Shown one piece after another: positions 27,108 through 35,294 of a stretch of DNA of 64,000 nt (position 1 is its first letter; every line of letters begins with the position of its first letter). The stretch comes from Bacillus sp. FJAT-29814. GTDB taxonomy: Bacteria > Bacillota > Bacilli > Bacillales > Cytobacillaceae. The DNA is taken from positions 453,201-517,200 of the forward strand of contig NZ_LMTJ01000003.1 in NCBI RefSeq assembly GCF_001510715.1, read 5' to 3'. The notes below the pieces were generated by a model. It was given only the letters and a program-made list of their open reading frames with translations. It was not told the DNA's origin and did no database searches. Position numbers and translations under genes: made by a program.

Positions 27108-27506
27108 ATGTACAGTATTTCAGAAGTATCAAAGGAAACGGGATTTTCTCCTCATACCTTACGTTACTACGAAAAAATCGGTTTATTGTCTAATCTGGCC
27201 AGACATAATGGCAAACGAACATACACGGAAGGAGATGTTCGTTTGCTTCGGTTTATGAAAGTCCTGAAAAATACGGGAATGTCTTTAGAGGATATTCAAG
27301 AATTTTTGCTGGACGGATGTATTTTGGAAAGTGAGGATTCGCAGCAAGTAAGAAGCACAAAGGTACAAAAAAGAATTCACATTTTGCAAAAGCATTTACT
27401 AACTTTACAGCAACAAAGGGAAGAAATTGAAAATGTTATTAAACTGACAGAAGAAAAATTATTCATTTATCAAGAAATGATCGAGGGGGACAAAGATGAA
27501 GGATAA
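27108..27506 (+). CDS. MerR family transcriptional regulator
   Basis: A 132-residue regulator. Residues 1-70 are the MerR winged helix (YSISEVSKETGFSPHTLRYY, then GLLSNLARHNGKR, then YTEGDVRLLRFMKVLK). Residues about 80-128 form the antiparallel dimerisation coiled coil. There is no large effector domain, so the ligand is probably small or sensed by few residues; only one Cys (DGCILES, near residue 90) is visible. It overlaps the DMT exporter gene by 11 bp and should control both from the promoter at 27059-27089. Confidence 0.93.
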   Translation: MYSISEVSKETGFSPHTLRYYEKIGLLSNLARHNGKRTYTEGDVRLLRFMKVLKNTGMSLEDIQEFLLDGCILESEDSQQVRSTKVQKRIHILQKHLLTLQQQREEIENVIKLTEEKLFIYQEMIEGDKDEG

Positions 27507-28455
27507 AGTGTATGCCATGTTACTTGGGTTTGCCGTCTTTACTGGTGCTACTTTCAATCTTACAAAATTCTCCCTCCATTATTTCTCTGCAGCAAGTGCA
27601 GCAGGGTGGAGGTTTGGTATCGCTGCCGTTTTGATGGTTCTCATTATTGGCATACAAAAGAAAGTAAGATGGGACATCGTTAAAAAATATGCTGGAATGT
27701 ATACCGTATTAGGGATCATAGGTGTTTTTGGCTTTAATTCATTATTCTTTCTAGGGATGAAATATACCTCTCCTTTAAATGGAGCATTAATTATGGCTAC
27801 GAATCCTTTACTCACTACCATTTTAGCTTATTTTATCGTAAAAACACGGATTGCTATTAGGCAGATAATAGGAATTATTTTTGCATTCGTAGGTGTAATA
27901 TTGGTATTAACTCAAGGTTCATTTGAAGTTCTTACTTCTCTTTCCATATCCTTTGGAGACTGTCTTATCTTATTAGGAAATGTATGTTGGGCATTATACG
28001 GGGTATTAGGCAGAAAGTATTTAAGTCAAAGTTCTTCTATGGAAACAACCACCTATACCATGATTGTCGGAGCCATTTGTCTTGTTGTATTGTCCCTATT
28101 TTTACCGAGTCCACAGCCTCTGTCAGAAGTTACGATCCCAGCTTGGGGAGCCATATTATTCATGGCGGTCTTCACCAGTGTCCTAGGTTATTTGTGGTGG
28201 AATAAAGGGTTAGAAACGATTGGAGCAGCTAATACCTCGCTTTTCTTTAACTTAGTTCCTGTTGTAACAATGATAATCTCCATCATTACCGGAACGGCTG
28301 TAACCATTTCTCAAATAGTAGGAACAATTCTGGTGATCTTAGGGGTGCTAACTTCGACGGGTTTTTTGAAGTTAAAAAAAGGTCAAATGGCTCCGTCACA
28401 GGATGTAAGGGGAAAGAATCTAATCTCACAAAATCAAATGAAGAATACGTTGTGA
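27496..28455 (+). CDS. DMT superfamily (EamA) transporter
   Basis: A 319-residue inner-membrane protein with ten helices arranged as two EamA repeats (first about 5-140, second about 150-295) and a basic C-terminal tail. It begins within the MerR gene after GAGGGGGA. EamA exporters move amino acids, nucleobases, drugs or other metabolites; nothing here identifies the substrate. Direct coupling to a MerR regulator suggests that export is induced by the exported compound. Confidence 0.9.
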   Translation: MKDKVYAMLLGFAVFTGATFNLTKFSLHYFSAASAAGWRFGIAAVLMVLIIGIQKKVRWDIVKKYAGMYTVLGIIGVFGFNSLFFLGMKYTSPLNGALIMATNPLLTTILAYFIVKTRIAIRQIIGIIFAFVGVILVLTQGSFEVLTSLSISFGDCLILLGNVCWALYGVLGRKYLSQSSSMETTTYTMIVGAICLVVLSLFLPSPQPLSEVTIPAWGAILFMAVFTSVLGYLWWNKGLETIGAANTSLFFNLVPVVTMIISIITGTAVTISQIVGTILVILGVLTSTGFLKLKKGQMAPSQDVRGKNLISQNQMKNTL

Positions 28456-28570
28456 GTGACCATTATTCTTTAATCCTTTCAAAAAATAGTAAATTTGTCG
28501 CAGAAATCTTGTTCGATTTTTAGGTAATGTTTCATACAATTAATTAAAAATATCGAGCAGGAGGCTACGA

Positions 28571-29044
28571 ATGATTACGGCAAATTTAAACTCATTGCAA
28601 TTTTTAGAAGGATGGTTTGAAAACGATCCAGCGACAAGACAAAGGACCGCATTTCCGCTCTATAAAAGCACTGGCACAACGAGTCTTTCCGTTGTTTATT
28701 TCGAGATCGAATCTGGAAACAATCTCGGCACACATTCAGATAGTGCTGAAGAAATCATACTGGTGTTGGAGGGAAAAGCGGAAGCAACTGTCAATGATGA
28801 AATAGGGCAATTAACCAAGGGTGAAATGGCTGTTATTCCTAAAATGGTTCCACACAATATCCGAAACATTGGGTCCGAAACCTTAAAAGTGGTCGGCTTT
28901 TTTTCAAGTCCATACGTGGCATCTACATTTGTCGAGCCACTAATGCCCATTAATCAAAATGTTGTTGGCACTCCGCCTATTGAAAGTGAGAAGCCAATGA
29001 GTTGGAATGAAATCTTCGGTAAAATTACGGGTCAATTAGAATAG
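28571..29044 (+). CDS. cupin-domain protein
   Basis: A 157-residue single-cupin protein. Cupin motif 1 is GTHSDSAEEIILVLEG (about residues 54-69) and motif 2 is GEMAVIPKMVPHNIRNIG. The usual G(X)5HXH reads GNNLGTHSD, so the second His is replaced by Asp and metal binding may be altered. The ATG follows AGCAGGAGGC. It stands alone and is followed by a terminator. Enzymatic or ligand-sensing role not determinable. Confidence 0.85.
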   Translation: MITANLNSLQFLEGWFENDPATRQRTAFPLYKSTGTTSLSVVYFEIESGNNLGTHSDSAEEIILVLEGKAEATVNDEIGQLTKGEMAVIPKMVPHNIRNIGSETLKVVGFFSSPYVASTFVEPLMPINQNVVGTPPIESEKPMSWNEIFGKITGQLE

Positions 29045-29093
29045 TTATCACGGATATTTTTAAAACTACAGTGCAGTTTCAAGAAGAATAAAT

Positions 29094-29120
29094 AAAAAAG
29101 AGCTGAATGGCTCTTTTTTT
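29094..29120 (+). terminator. Rho-independent terminator of the cupin gene
   Basis: AAAGAGC and GCTCTTT pair around TGAATG and are followed by a T run of eight. It also lies at the end of the convergent hxlR remnant and may serve both. Confidence 0.7.
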
Positions 29121-29248
29121 TACTTTCCTTGCGACCGTTGATTTTCCCCGTAAAGCCTGTTTAAGTGCTCTAAATGTGTTAGCCCCCATTTATGCATTGA
29201 CTCGAGGAGAGGCATTAATCCTTTTCTGTATTCAGTGATGGTATATTT
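29120..29248 (-). pseudogene. 3' remnant of an HxlR-family regulator gene, truncated at the TnpB element
   Basis: The last 42 residues of this frame, from VKYTITEYRKGLMPLLESM to the end, match the C-terminus of HxlR-type winged-helix regulators (the YxLTxxGxxLxPxLxxLxxWG pattern). Upstream of about 29248 the frame continues into unrelated AT-rich DNA of the TnpB element, and no HxlR N-terminal half is present on the other side. The gene is therefore broken. The element's left boundary probably lies at 29247-29251. Confidence 0.7.
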
Positions 29249-29315
29249 CACTTTTAGGTATGAATATGTGCATTGAATAATTTGTGTATTAGGAAATGAG
29301 CGCTCTTTTATGAAA

Positions 29316-29369
29316 AATGCGAAACTAACACCCGTTACTTCAGTGACGTGATACAGTTTCGCTTTTTTT
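29316..29369. other. terminator-like hairpin in the left end of the TnpB element
   Basis: GCGAAACT (29319-29326) and AGTTTCGC (29355-29362) form a perfect outer stem, with an inner stem CGTTAC/GTGACG. T runs flank it on both strands. It could insulate tnpB from outside transcription or be a subterminal transposition hairpin. Confidence 0.55.
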
Positions 29370-29439
29370 GTAAAAAAATAGGTATCATTAGACGTAAGAA
29401 CGTATGTTTGGTACAATATAATTAATGGGGTGACAAAAA

Positions 29440-30879
29440 TTGGAGAATGAGTACAGGACCTATCAAATAATCATCAAAAAAGGGCACAAGCTCTACCCTT
29501 ATTTTGCTAATCTATGTTCAAATGGAAAAAATCTATACAATACTACTAATTTCTATATCCGCCAAGTATACACGGCTTTAAAACAAGAAAAAGAATGGCA
29601 ACCACTTCAACAAGAAGTAATGGCAACCATTTCTAATAACATTGATAAAATGAACGAAAACCAAAGGAAATGTTGGGAAAAGAAAATGAAAAAGGAGATG
29701 GCAAAACCTGAGGAGGAAAGGAAAGAAATCAAATTAAATTTGTTTGACCTCCCAACAAAAGAACATTCGTTTCTTGGTTATAACTTTCTTGATTGCCTTT
29801 TTAAAACCATGAAACAACAAGATTACTGTTCATTACCAGGTCAAATTAACCAGCAAGTGATTAGGAATGTCATACAAAACTGGCAGAGTTTTTTCGAAAG
29901 CTTACAGGATTATAAATTGAATCCTGAAAAGTATAAAGGGAGACCCAAAATACCGCGATATTTAGCAAAAGATGGACAAAAGGAAATTACCCTTTCTAAT
30001 CAAATATGCAAAATGGTCGATGGGAAATACCTCAGGTTCCCTAAAACAAAATCCCGCATGAATACTGGGAAGCTAGCTAGTAATAATGGTAAATTACAAC
30101 AAGTGAGAGTTGTACCTAAGTATGGACAATATGTGGTTGAAATCATCTACTTATTAGGAGAAAAGAAAGAAATAAATGCCAAGCTGGAGAGTTGCATGGG
30201 CATTGATTTGGGCTTAAATAACATCGCAACCATTGTCACGAACACAGGCATAACGCCTGTTCTGTTTAATGGTGGAAGAATCAAATCTATTAATCAATGG
30301 TACAACAAGCTGCGTGCCTACTATTACGCAGTTCTTCGGAATGGAAAGAATACAAATATAGGGGCTTATTACTCAAAAAGATTACTAAAATTAGATAGTA
30401 AAAGAAATAACCAAATCAAAGACTTATTCCATAAAATCAGTTGTAACATCATTAAAATGGCAAAGGAGAACGAAATAGATACCATCATTATAGGCAAAAA
30501 TGCTGGATGGAAGCAGGAAGTAAACTTAGGAAAGAGAAATAATCAAAATTTTGTTCAAGTCCCACATTCAATATTAATTAAACTTCTTATGTATAAGGCT
30601 CACGCTGAGGGCATTTCCGTGATGATCACCGAAGAAAGCTACACATCAAAGGCCAGTTTTCTAGATGAAGACTTCATTCCGACCTATAAAGTGGGGGATG
30701 AACAACATGTCTTCAGTGGGAAACGAATCTACCGCGGGTTATATCGTTCTCAAAATCATATTTTGATTCATGCAGATGTAAATGCTGCATGTAATATTGT
30801 AAGAAAAGTAGTGCCGAAGGCTTTTGCCAACGGTATAGCGGCTGTGTGTTCCCAGCCACATGTGGTCAATGTGCATTAG
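29440..30879 (+). CDS. tnpB: TnpB RNA-guided endonuclease, IS605 OrfB family
   Basis: A 479-residue TnpB, the RuvC-type ancestor of Cas12 nucleases, using an element-encoded guide RNA. RuvC-I is D256 in GIDLGLNN and RuvC-III is D446 in HADVNAACN. The usual RuvC-II Glu position reads IIIGKNAGWK with no Glu, while acidic residues follow in TEESYTSKASFLD (398-399), suggesting a rearranged active site. The CXXC zinc finger between RuvC-II and III is missing. The start is TTG after GGGGTGAC. All three catalytic acids appear available and the gene is intact. Confidence 0.9.
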   Translation: MENEYRTYQIIIKKGHKLYPYFANLCSNGKNLYNTTNFYIRQVYTALKQEKEWQPLQQEVMATISNNIDKMNENQRKCWEKKMKKEMAKPEEERKEIKLNLFDLPTKEHSFLGYNFLDCLFKTMKQQDYCSLPGQINQQVIRNVIQNWQSFFESLQDYKLNPEKYKGRPKIPRYLAKDGQKEITLSNQICKMVDGKYLRFPKTKSRMNTGKLASNNGKLQQVRVVPKYGQYVVEIIYLLGEKKEINAKLESCMGIDLGLNNIATIVTNTGITPVLFNGGRIKSINQWYNKLRAYYYAVLRNGKNTNIGAYYSKRLLKLDSKRNNQIKDLFHKISCNIIKMAKENEIDTIIIGKNAGWKQEVNLGKRNNQNFVQVPHSILIKLLMYKAHAEGISVMITEESYTSKASFLDEDFIPTYKVGDEQHVFSGKRIYRGLYRSQNHILIHADVNAACNIVRKVVPKAFANGIAAVCSQPHVVNVH

Positions 30880-30913
30880 CACCAACCCAGAAACCCGTGA
30901 TTTCAATCGCGGG
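30856..30913 (+). ncRNA. 3' part of the TnpB guide RNA scaffold (right end of the element)
   Basis: Two hairpins overlap and follow the tnpB stop codon: CCACATGTGG (30856-30865) and the nearly perfect CCCGTGATT/AATCGCGGG (30894-30913, one G-T pair). TnpB scaffolds end at the right end of the element, so the guide would be copied from the flank beginning at about 30920. The 5' end of the RNA is not determined. Confidence 0.55.
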
Positions 30914-31017
30914 AGGTTCATTGATAGGTTCATAGTCTACTAAAACTACCGAGAAATTTGTCTAACGATAAATATTGTATATTTAGAAAATTTTGTATAT
31001 ATTAAAACTTGGTTACA

Positions 31018-31033
31018 TACCAACTAGTTAGTA
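31018..31033. promoter_or_regulatory. TetR-like palindrome upstream of the acyl-CoA ligase operon
   Basis: TACCAACTAGTTAGTA is a 16-bp palindrome with one mismatched pair, centred on CTAG. It resembles operators of TetR-family regulators of fatty-acid genes. No regulator gene lies next to it in this window. Confidence 0.4.
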
Positions 31034-31078
31034 CGAAAGGAGTGTTTCTACTTCTCTTTTGTAAAAACTACCAAGAAA

Positions 31079-31093
31079 ATGATAGCGTTTTCA
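31079..31093 (+). promoter_or_regulatory. catabolite-responsive element (cre) for CcpA
   Basis: ATGATAGCGTTTTCA matches the cre consensus WTGNAANCGNWNNCW at all but one fixed position (T for A at position 5). It lies about 75 bp before the ligase start, upstream of a plausible TATACT -10 box (31123-31128), suggesting carbon catabolite control. Confidence 0.6.
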
Positions 31094-31168
31094 AAATAAT
31101 TTTGTTTGGATTCTCTTTGATCTATACTGTCATGAATGCAATAAAAATCTTAAAGAGGAGAGGATTTA

Positions 31169-32686
31169 GTGAAGCTTAAGGACCTGCTTGAAAATAATAT
31201 CGCTGAATTTGGCGAGTATCCGTTTTTATTTTTCAAAGAGCGGACCCTCACAAATGTCGAAACAAAAAACTTCGCCGACCAATTTGCCAACGGCCTAAGA
31301 AGACTGGGAATTAAAAAGGGCGACCGCGTCATGGTTTGTCTGCCCAACTGTCCGGAAGTCCTGATTGCTTACCAGGCGATCACTCGGGCAGGGGCTATCA
31401 TTGTTCCAGTCATGTTCATGCTCCATCCAAAGGAACTTCATTATATTGCCCTTAATTCCGGGGCAAAAGTAGTTATTACCTCCTCCTATGTTCTTCAAAA
31501 TGTTGAAAAATCGCTGGAAGGATTGCCGACGCGACCCGTAGCGATTGTAGTTGACCGTCCAAGCGATGATCGGACGAGGAACTTCTATGATGTTATGGGC
31601 AAGGAAGACGATACCGTACCCGATGATGTCACACCGGAAGACACTGCCGTGATTCTCTACACCTCAGGAACTACCGGGAATCCAAAAGGGGTTTTGTTAA
31701 CCCATAAAAATTTATATTCCAATGCGGATAATTCGGCAAAGCATAACGAGACCGAACGTGGCACCACTCTCGGTGTGCTACCGCTTGCTCATGTATATGG
31801 GTTAACAGTCTCCAATGTATCATTTTTGACAGGCGGTTCCATTGTCGTATTTTCCTCGTTTGATGTAAAAGAGGTGCTGGCCGCCATTGAAAAATACAAG
31901 GTTAAATCATTTTCTGCCGTTCCGGCCATGATATACGCACTCGTATCGTACCCGCAAGCGGACCAATATAACACAACTAGCCTTGAATCGGTGGGTTCCG
32001 GCTCTGCTCCGCTTCCTGTCGCCTTGCTCCATGCCTTCGAGAAAAAGTTTGGCGCCAAGGTGTATGAAGGCTACGGTTTGTCTGAAGCTGCACCGGTTGT
32101 GACCGCACACAGAAAGGGCCTTGAAATTAAACCGGGGTCAGTCGGGATTCCAATTCCCGGGGTTGAAGTTAAAATCGTCGATGATAACGGTGTCGAGGTT
32201 CCCCGCGGGGAGGTGGGCGAGTTAATTGTCCGTGGCGATAACGTCACACCGGGCTATTTTCAGAACTTGGAGGAATCACAGCGAGTGTTAAGGGATGGAT
32301 GGTTATTCACCGGCGATATGGCCCGCCAGGATGATGAGGATTATGTTTACATTGTCGACCGTAAGAAGGATTTAATTATCCGTGGCGGCTTTAACCTTTA
32401 TCCTAGAGATGTCGAGGAAATTTTGAATGCTCATGCCGGGGTGGCCGAGGCAGCCGTGATTGGGATCCCCGATGAGCGAATGGGTGAGGAAATGGTGGCC
32501 TGTGTCGTGAAGAAGCAAGATGGCCAAGTAACCGAGGAAGAGCTGATCCGTTATTGTCAGGAACATCTCTCAAAACGTAAAACCCCTCGGCATATTGTGT
32601 TTATGGAGGCGCTGCCACGAAACGGTGTCGGGAAAATTCTGAAGACACATCTTAGGAAAACAGCGGCGGATATTGGGATTCGTTAG
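31169..32686 (+). CDS. long-chain fatty acid--CoA ligase (AMP-binding family)
   Basis: A 505-residue adenylate-forming enzyme that makes acyl-AMP and then acyl-CoA. The P-loop YTSGTTGNPKG lies at 164-174, YGLSEAAPV and WLFTGDMARQDDEDY are adenine- and Asp-containing core motifs, and PRNGVGKILKTHLR carries the catalytic Lys. The start is GTG after AGAGGAGAGG. It leads a same-strand run with an R2-like oxidase, aldehyde dehydrogenase and alcohol dehydrogenase, so its substrate may be the acid formed by them. Chain length cannot be set from sequence. Confidence 0.92.
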   Translation: MKLKDLLENNIAEFGEYPFLFFKERTLTNVETKNFADQFANGLRRLGIKKGDRVMVCLPNCPEVLIAYQAITRAGAIIVPVMFMLHPKELHYIALNSGAKVVITSSYVLQNVEKSLEGLPTRPVAIVVDRPSDDRTRNFYDVMGKEDDTVPDDVTPEDTAVILYTSGTTGNPKGVLLTHKNLYSNADNSAKHNETERGTTLGVLPLAHVYGLTVSNVSFLTGGSIVVFSSFDVKEVLAAIEKYKVKSFSAVPAMIYALVSYPQADQYNTTSLESVGSGSAPLPVALLHAFEKKFGAKVYEGYGLSEAAPVVTAHRKGLEIKPGSVGIPIPGVEVKIVDDNGVEVPRGEVGELIVRGDNVTPGYFQNLEESQRVLRDGWLFTGDMARQDDEDYVYIVDRKKDLIIRGGFNLYPRDVEEILNAHAGVAEAAVIGIPDERMGEEMVACVVKKQDGQVTEEELIRYCQEHLSKRKTPRHIVFMEALPRNGVGKILKTHLRKTAADIGIR

Positions 32687-32707
32687 CACGCTTGTATTGG
32701 TGTTGAT

Positions 32708-32784
32708 TACTCTCGGATAAGATTGTTTATCTCTCGGATAAGTTTCCTTTACTCTCGGATAATGGGTAAGTACTCTCGGAAGTG
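32708..32784. repeat. four-copy direct repeat with exact 21-bp period
   Basis: CTCTCGGATAAG or close variants start at 32710, 32731, 32752 and 32773, always 21 bp apart; the last copy reads CTCTCGGAAGTG. Spacers differ in sequence. The array fills the gap between the ligase and R2lox genes. The period equals two helical turns, so all copies face the same side of the DNA. Confidence 0.85.
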
Positions 32785-32834
32785 TCATGTTAGCATTTTT
32801 TTCATAAAAGATGTATTTGAGGGGAGATTTTGTC

Positions 32835-33728
32835 ATGGAAAAAAGAACGATTTTGACAACCAGCACAAGGGGATTATTGGAGGATTCCTTCCCGTATCGC
32901 TTGTACCAAAAAGCCAAGCGGGTGGGGACGTGGAACCCGGCGGATATTGATTTTTCGAAGGATGCCGAGGATTGGAAGATGATGACCGCGGAACAGCGAG
33001 AGGATATCCTAAGACTTCTGTCTCTGTTCCAGGCTGGTGAAGAAGCGGTTACTTTAGACTTGCTGCCATTGATGATGGCGATTGCCAAAGAGGGCCGGCT
33101 TGAGGAGGAAATGTTCTTAACGACCTTCTTGTTCGAGGAAGCGAAGCATACCGAATTTTTCCGTAGGGTGTTAAATGCGCTTGGCGAAACAGGGGACCTG
33201 TCCCATTTCCATTCCAATACTTATAAAAAAATATTTTATGAGATTCTTCCGACAGCAATGGAACGTCTGGTGACTGACCAGTCCCCTGAAGCCATTGCCG
33301 AGGCATCGGTGGTGTACAACATGTTTGTCGAAGGAGTATTGGCTGAAACGGGATATTTCTCCTTCTATAATTCGTTGGAGGCAGCTGGTATTATGCCGGG
33401 GCTTATGGAGGGGATTGGTCATTTAAAGCGGGATGAGTCAAGGCATATCGGCTATGGCACATTCCTACTGCAGCGACTGATTTGTGAACATCCCCATCTC
33501 TATGAATTTATTGCGGCAAAGATGGGAGAACTGGCTCCATTGTCGATTCAGCTCAACCAAGATGGGATCCAAGGTAAGGAAGTTAGTTCCTTTGGCGGAA
33601 ATCCAGATGATGTGATGAATTTTACGATGAAGCAGCTGGCCGTAAGAATGGACGTATTGGCACGAGCCCGCGGCAAGAAAATCGAAGAGATTTATAAAGT
33701 GACAGAAAGCGAGATTGGGGTTCTTTAA
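32835..33728 (+). CDS. R2-like ligand-binding oxidase (R2lox), Mn/Fe type
   Basis: A 297-residue four-helix ferritin-fold oxidase, soluble and related to ribonucleotide reductase R2 but not part of it. Metal ligands of R2lox are all present: E69, E102, H105, E166, E201 and H204 (one-residue offset from the Geobacillus protein after residue 120). V72 and Y161, which form the Tyr-Val ether crosslink in that protein, are kept. R2lox binds a long-chain fatty acid beside a Mn/Fe centre and activates O2. The ATG at 32835 follows GAGGGGAG; the frame's earlier ATG lies before it. Its setting with acyl-CoA ligase and aldehyde/alcohol dehydrogenases suggests fatty or hydrocarbon substrate oxidation. 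Confidence 0.9.
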   Translation: MEKRTILTTSTRGLLEDSFPYRLYQKAKRVGTWNPADIDFSKDAEDWKMMTAEQREDILRLLSLFQAGEEAVTLDLLPLMMAIAKEGRLEEEMFLTTFLFEEAKHTEFFRRVLNALGETGDLSHFHSNTYKKIFYEILPTAMERLVTDQSPEAIAEASVVYNMFVEGVLAETGYFSFYNSLEAAGIMPGLMEGIGHLKRDESRHIGYGTFLLQRLICEHPHLYEFIAAKMGELAPLSIQLNQDGIQGKEVSSFGGNPDDVMNFTMKQLAVRMDVLARARGKKIEEIYKVTESEIGVL

Positions 33729-33757
33729 TTTTACTATATTAAAAGGAGGATTCAATC

Positions 33758-35281
33758 ATGACTGTAAATGTTGAGGTGCAAACATTTCCCCACTTTATTA
33801 ATGGCCAGTGGGTCCCATCAGCCAGCAATGAAACATTCGATGTATTCAACCCGGCGACTGGGGAGTTGGTGGCAAAGGTAGCCAAAGGTACCGTTGAAGA
33901 CGTTAATCGAGCCGTTCAAGCCGCCCGCGACGCGTTTGATCAGGGTGACTGGAAAAACATGAACCCGAAAGAGCGAGCCAAAGTCCTGAATGCGATTGCC
34001 TATAAAATCGCCGAAAATGGTCAGGAATTGGCCTATCTCGAAGCTATCAGCTCCGGTGGCACTGTCCGCCGCATCGGTGGCAGCGATATCCTGCAAATGG
34101 TTGACCTGTTCCAAACGATGGCGAAATTCCTGGTCGAATATCCGTTTTCAGAACCGCTTCCAGTACCGCCATTCCCGGGCCCGGCACAAAACTTTATCTG
34201 GCGGGAGCCAATTGGGGTTTGTGCCGCTATTACACCATGGAACTATCCGATGGTAATCGGCTGCTGGAAAATTGCCCCGGCATTAGCAATGGGGAATACG
34301 ATTGTCATCAAGCCGGCAACCAATACACCGCTGTCAACATTAAAGCTAGCCGAGATTATTTCCGAAGTGGTGCCGCCAGGGGTCATCAACGTCGTTGCCG
34401 GTCCGGGGTCGGAGGTAGGCGAAGCGCTCGTCAGCCATCCGAACGTCGACAAGGTCGCTTTTACGGGTTCCACTGAAGTTGGCAGGAGAATTATGGGCCT
34501 TGCTGCCGGCACGATTAAAAACACAACGCTCGAGCTGGGTGGGAAATCACCTAACATCATCCTCGAGGATGCCGACCTAAACCTCGCGCTGCCGGGAAGT
34601 TTATTCGGAGTATTCCTCCACTCCGGACAGTTCTGCGAATCCGGCACTCGGCTGTTTGTTCCGGACAAATTATATGATCAGGTCGTTGAAGGTCTTGTCG
34701 CATTAGCAAGCAAATTGAAACTAGGCAATCCGCTTGACCCGACAACTGATATGGGACCAGTCATCTCAAAAAAGCAAAAAGAAACCATCCTTTCCTATAT
34801 TGAAACCGGGCTTAAAGAAGGAGCCACGCTTGCCTGCGGCGGCAAGGAAGTGAAGGTTCCTGGCTGCGAAGAAGGTCATTTCATTGAGCCAACTATCTTC
34901 ACAAATGTCACCAATGATATGAAAATTGCCCAAGAAGAAATTTTCGGTCCAGTTTTGGCTGTTATTCGTTACTCTGATGTGGACGAAGCGATTAAAATGG
35001 CGAATGATACGATTTATGGACTGGCTGCCGGTGTTTGGACCCGTGATGTCAATAAGGCATACGAAGTCGCGCGGAAGCTGCAGGCTGGCGTCGTTTGGAT
35101 TAATGACTGGCATATGCTACGTAATGATGCCCCGTTTGGTGGATATAAGCAAAGCGGCATCGGACGGGAGATGGGCAAGCATTCACTTGATGCCTATACC
35201 CAGGTGAAGCATGTTCATACATCGATGACTTCGGAAATAGAAAGACGCCCTTGGTACGGACTCTTATTTGGCCAAAATTAA
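33758..35281 (+). CDS. NAD(P)-dependent aldehyde dehydrogenase family protein
   Basis: A 507-residue cytosolic aldehyde dehydrogenase that oxidises an aldehyde to the acid. The catalytic Cys is C293 (HSGQFCESG), the general base is E259 (TLELGGKSPN), the cofactor motif FTGSTEVGRRI lies near 235, and the oxyanion motif is PWNYP (about 160). The ATG follows AAGGAGG. It is 29 bp after R2lox and 13 bp before the alcohol dehydrogenase, so the three are likely co-transcribed. The substrate is probably a medium or long-chain aldehyde judging from neighbours, but that is inference. Confidence 0.93.
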   Translation: MTVNVEVQTFPHFINGQWVPSASNETFDVFNPATGELVAKVAKGTVEDVNRAVQAARDAFDQGDWKNMNPKERAKVLNAIAYKIAENGQELAYLEAISSGGTVRRIGGSDILQMVDLFQTMAKFLVEYPFSEPLPVPPFPGPAQNFIWREPIGVCAAITPWNYPMVIGCWKIAPALAMGNTIVIKPATNTPLSTLKLAEIISEVVPPGVINVVAGPGSEVGEALVSHPNVDKVAFTGSTEVGRRIMGLAAGTIKNTTLELGGKSPNIILEDADLNLALPGSLFGVFLHSGQFCESGTRLFVPDKLYDQVVEGLVALASKLKLGNPLDPTTDMGPVISKKQKETILSYIETGLKEGATLACGGKEVKVPGCEEGHFIEPTIFTNVTNDMKIAQEEIFGPVLAVIRYSDVDEAIKMANDTIYGLAAGVWTRDVNKAYEVARKLQAGVVWINDWHMLRNDAPFGGYKQSGIGREMGKHSLDAYTQVKHVHTSMTSEIERRPWYGLLFGQN

Positions 35282-35294
35282 GGAAGAGGTGAAG

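Larger units (their letters stand above)
29249..30925 (+). mobile_element. IS200/IS605-superfamily element encoding TnpB only (IS1341-like)
   Basis: A single tnpB gene flanked by short structured ends, with no tnpA transposase. The left boundary is set by the break in hxlR (about 29248); the right boundary is just past the hairpin ending GCGGGAGGTTCA (30909-30920). It could move only with TnpA supplied from elsewhere. Exact ends are inferred, not aligned. Confidence 0.65.

Noticed and set aside
32708..32784. Regularly spaced repeats as a possible CRISPR array
   Set aside because: The repeated unit is about 12 bp with 9-bp gaps, far below CRISPR repeat and spacer sizes, and there are no cas genes.
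32570..33217. 215-codon minus-strand frame across the repeat array
   Set aside because: It lies opposite the ends of two well-supported genes, has no ribosome-binding site, and its YPRV periodicity comes from the 21-bp repeats.
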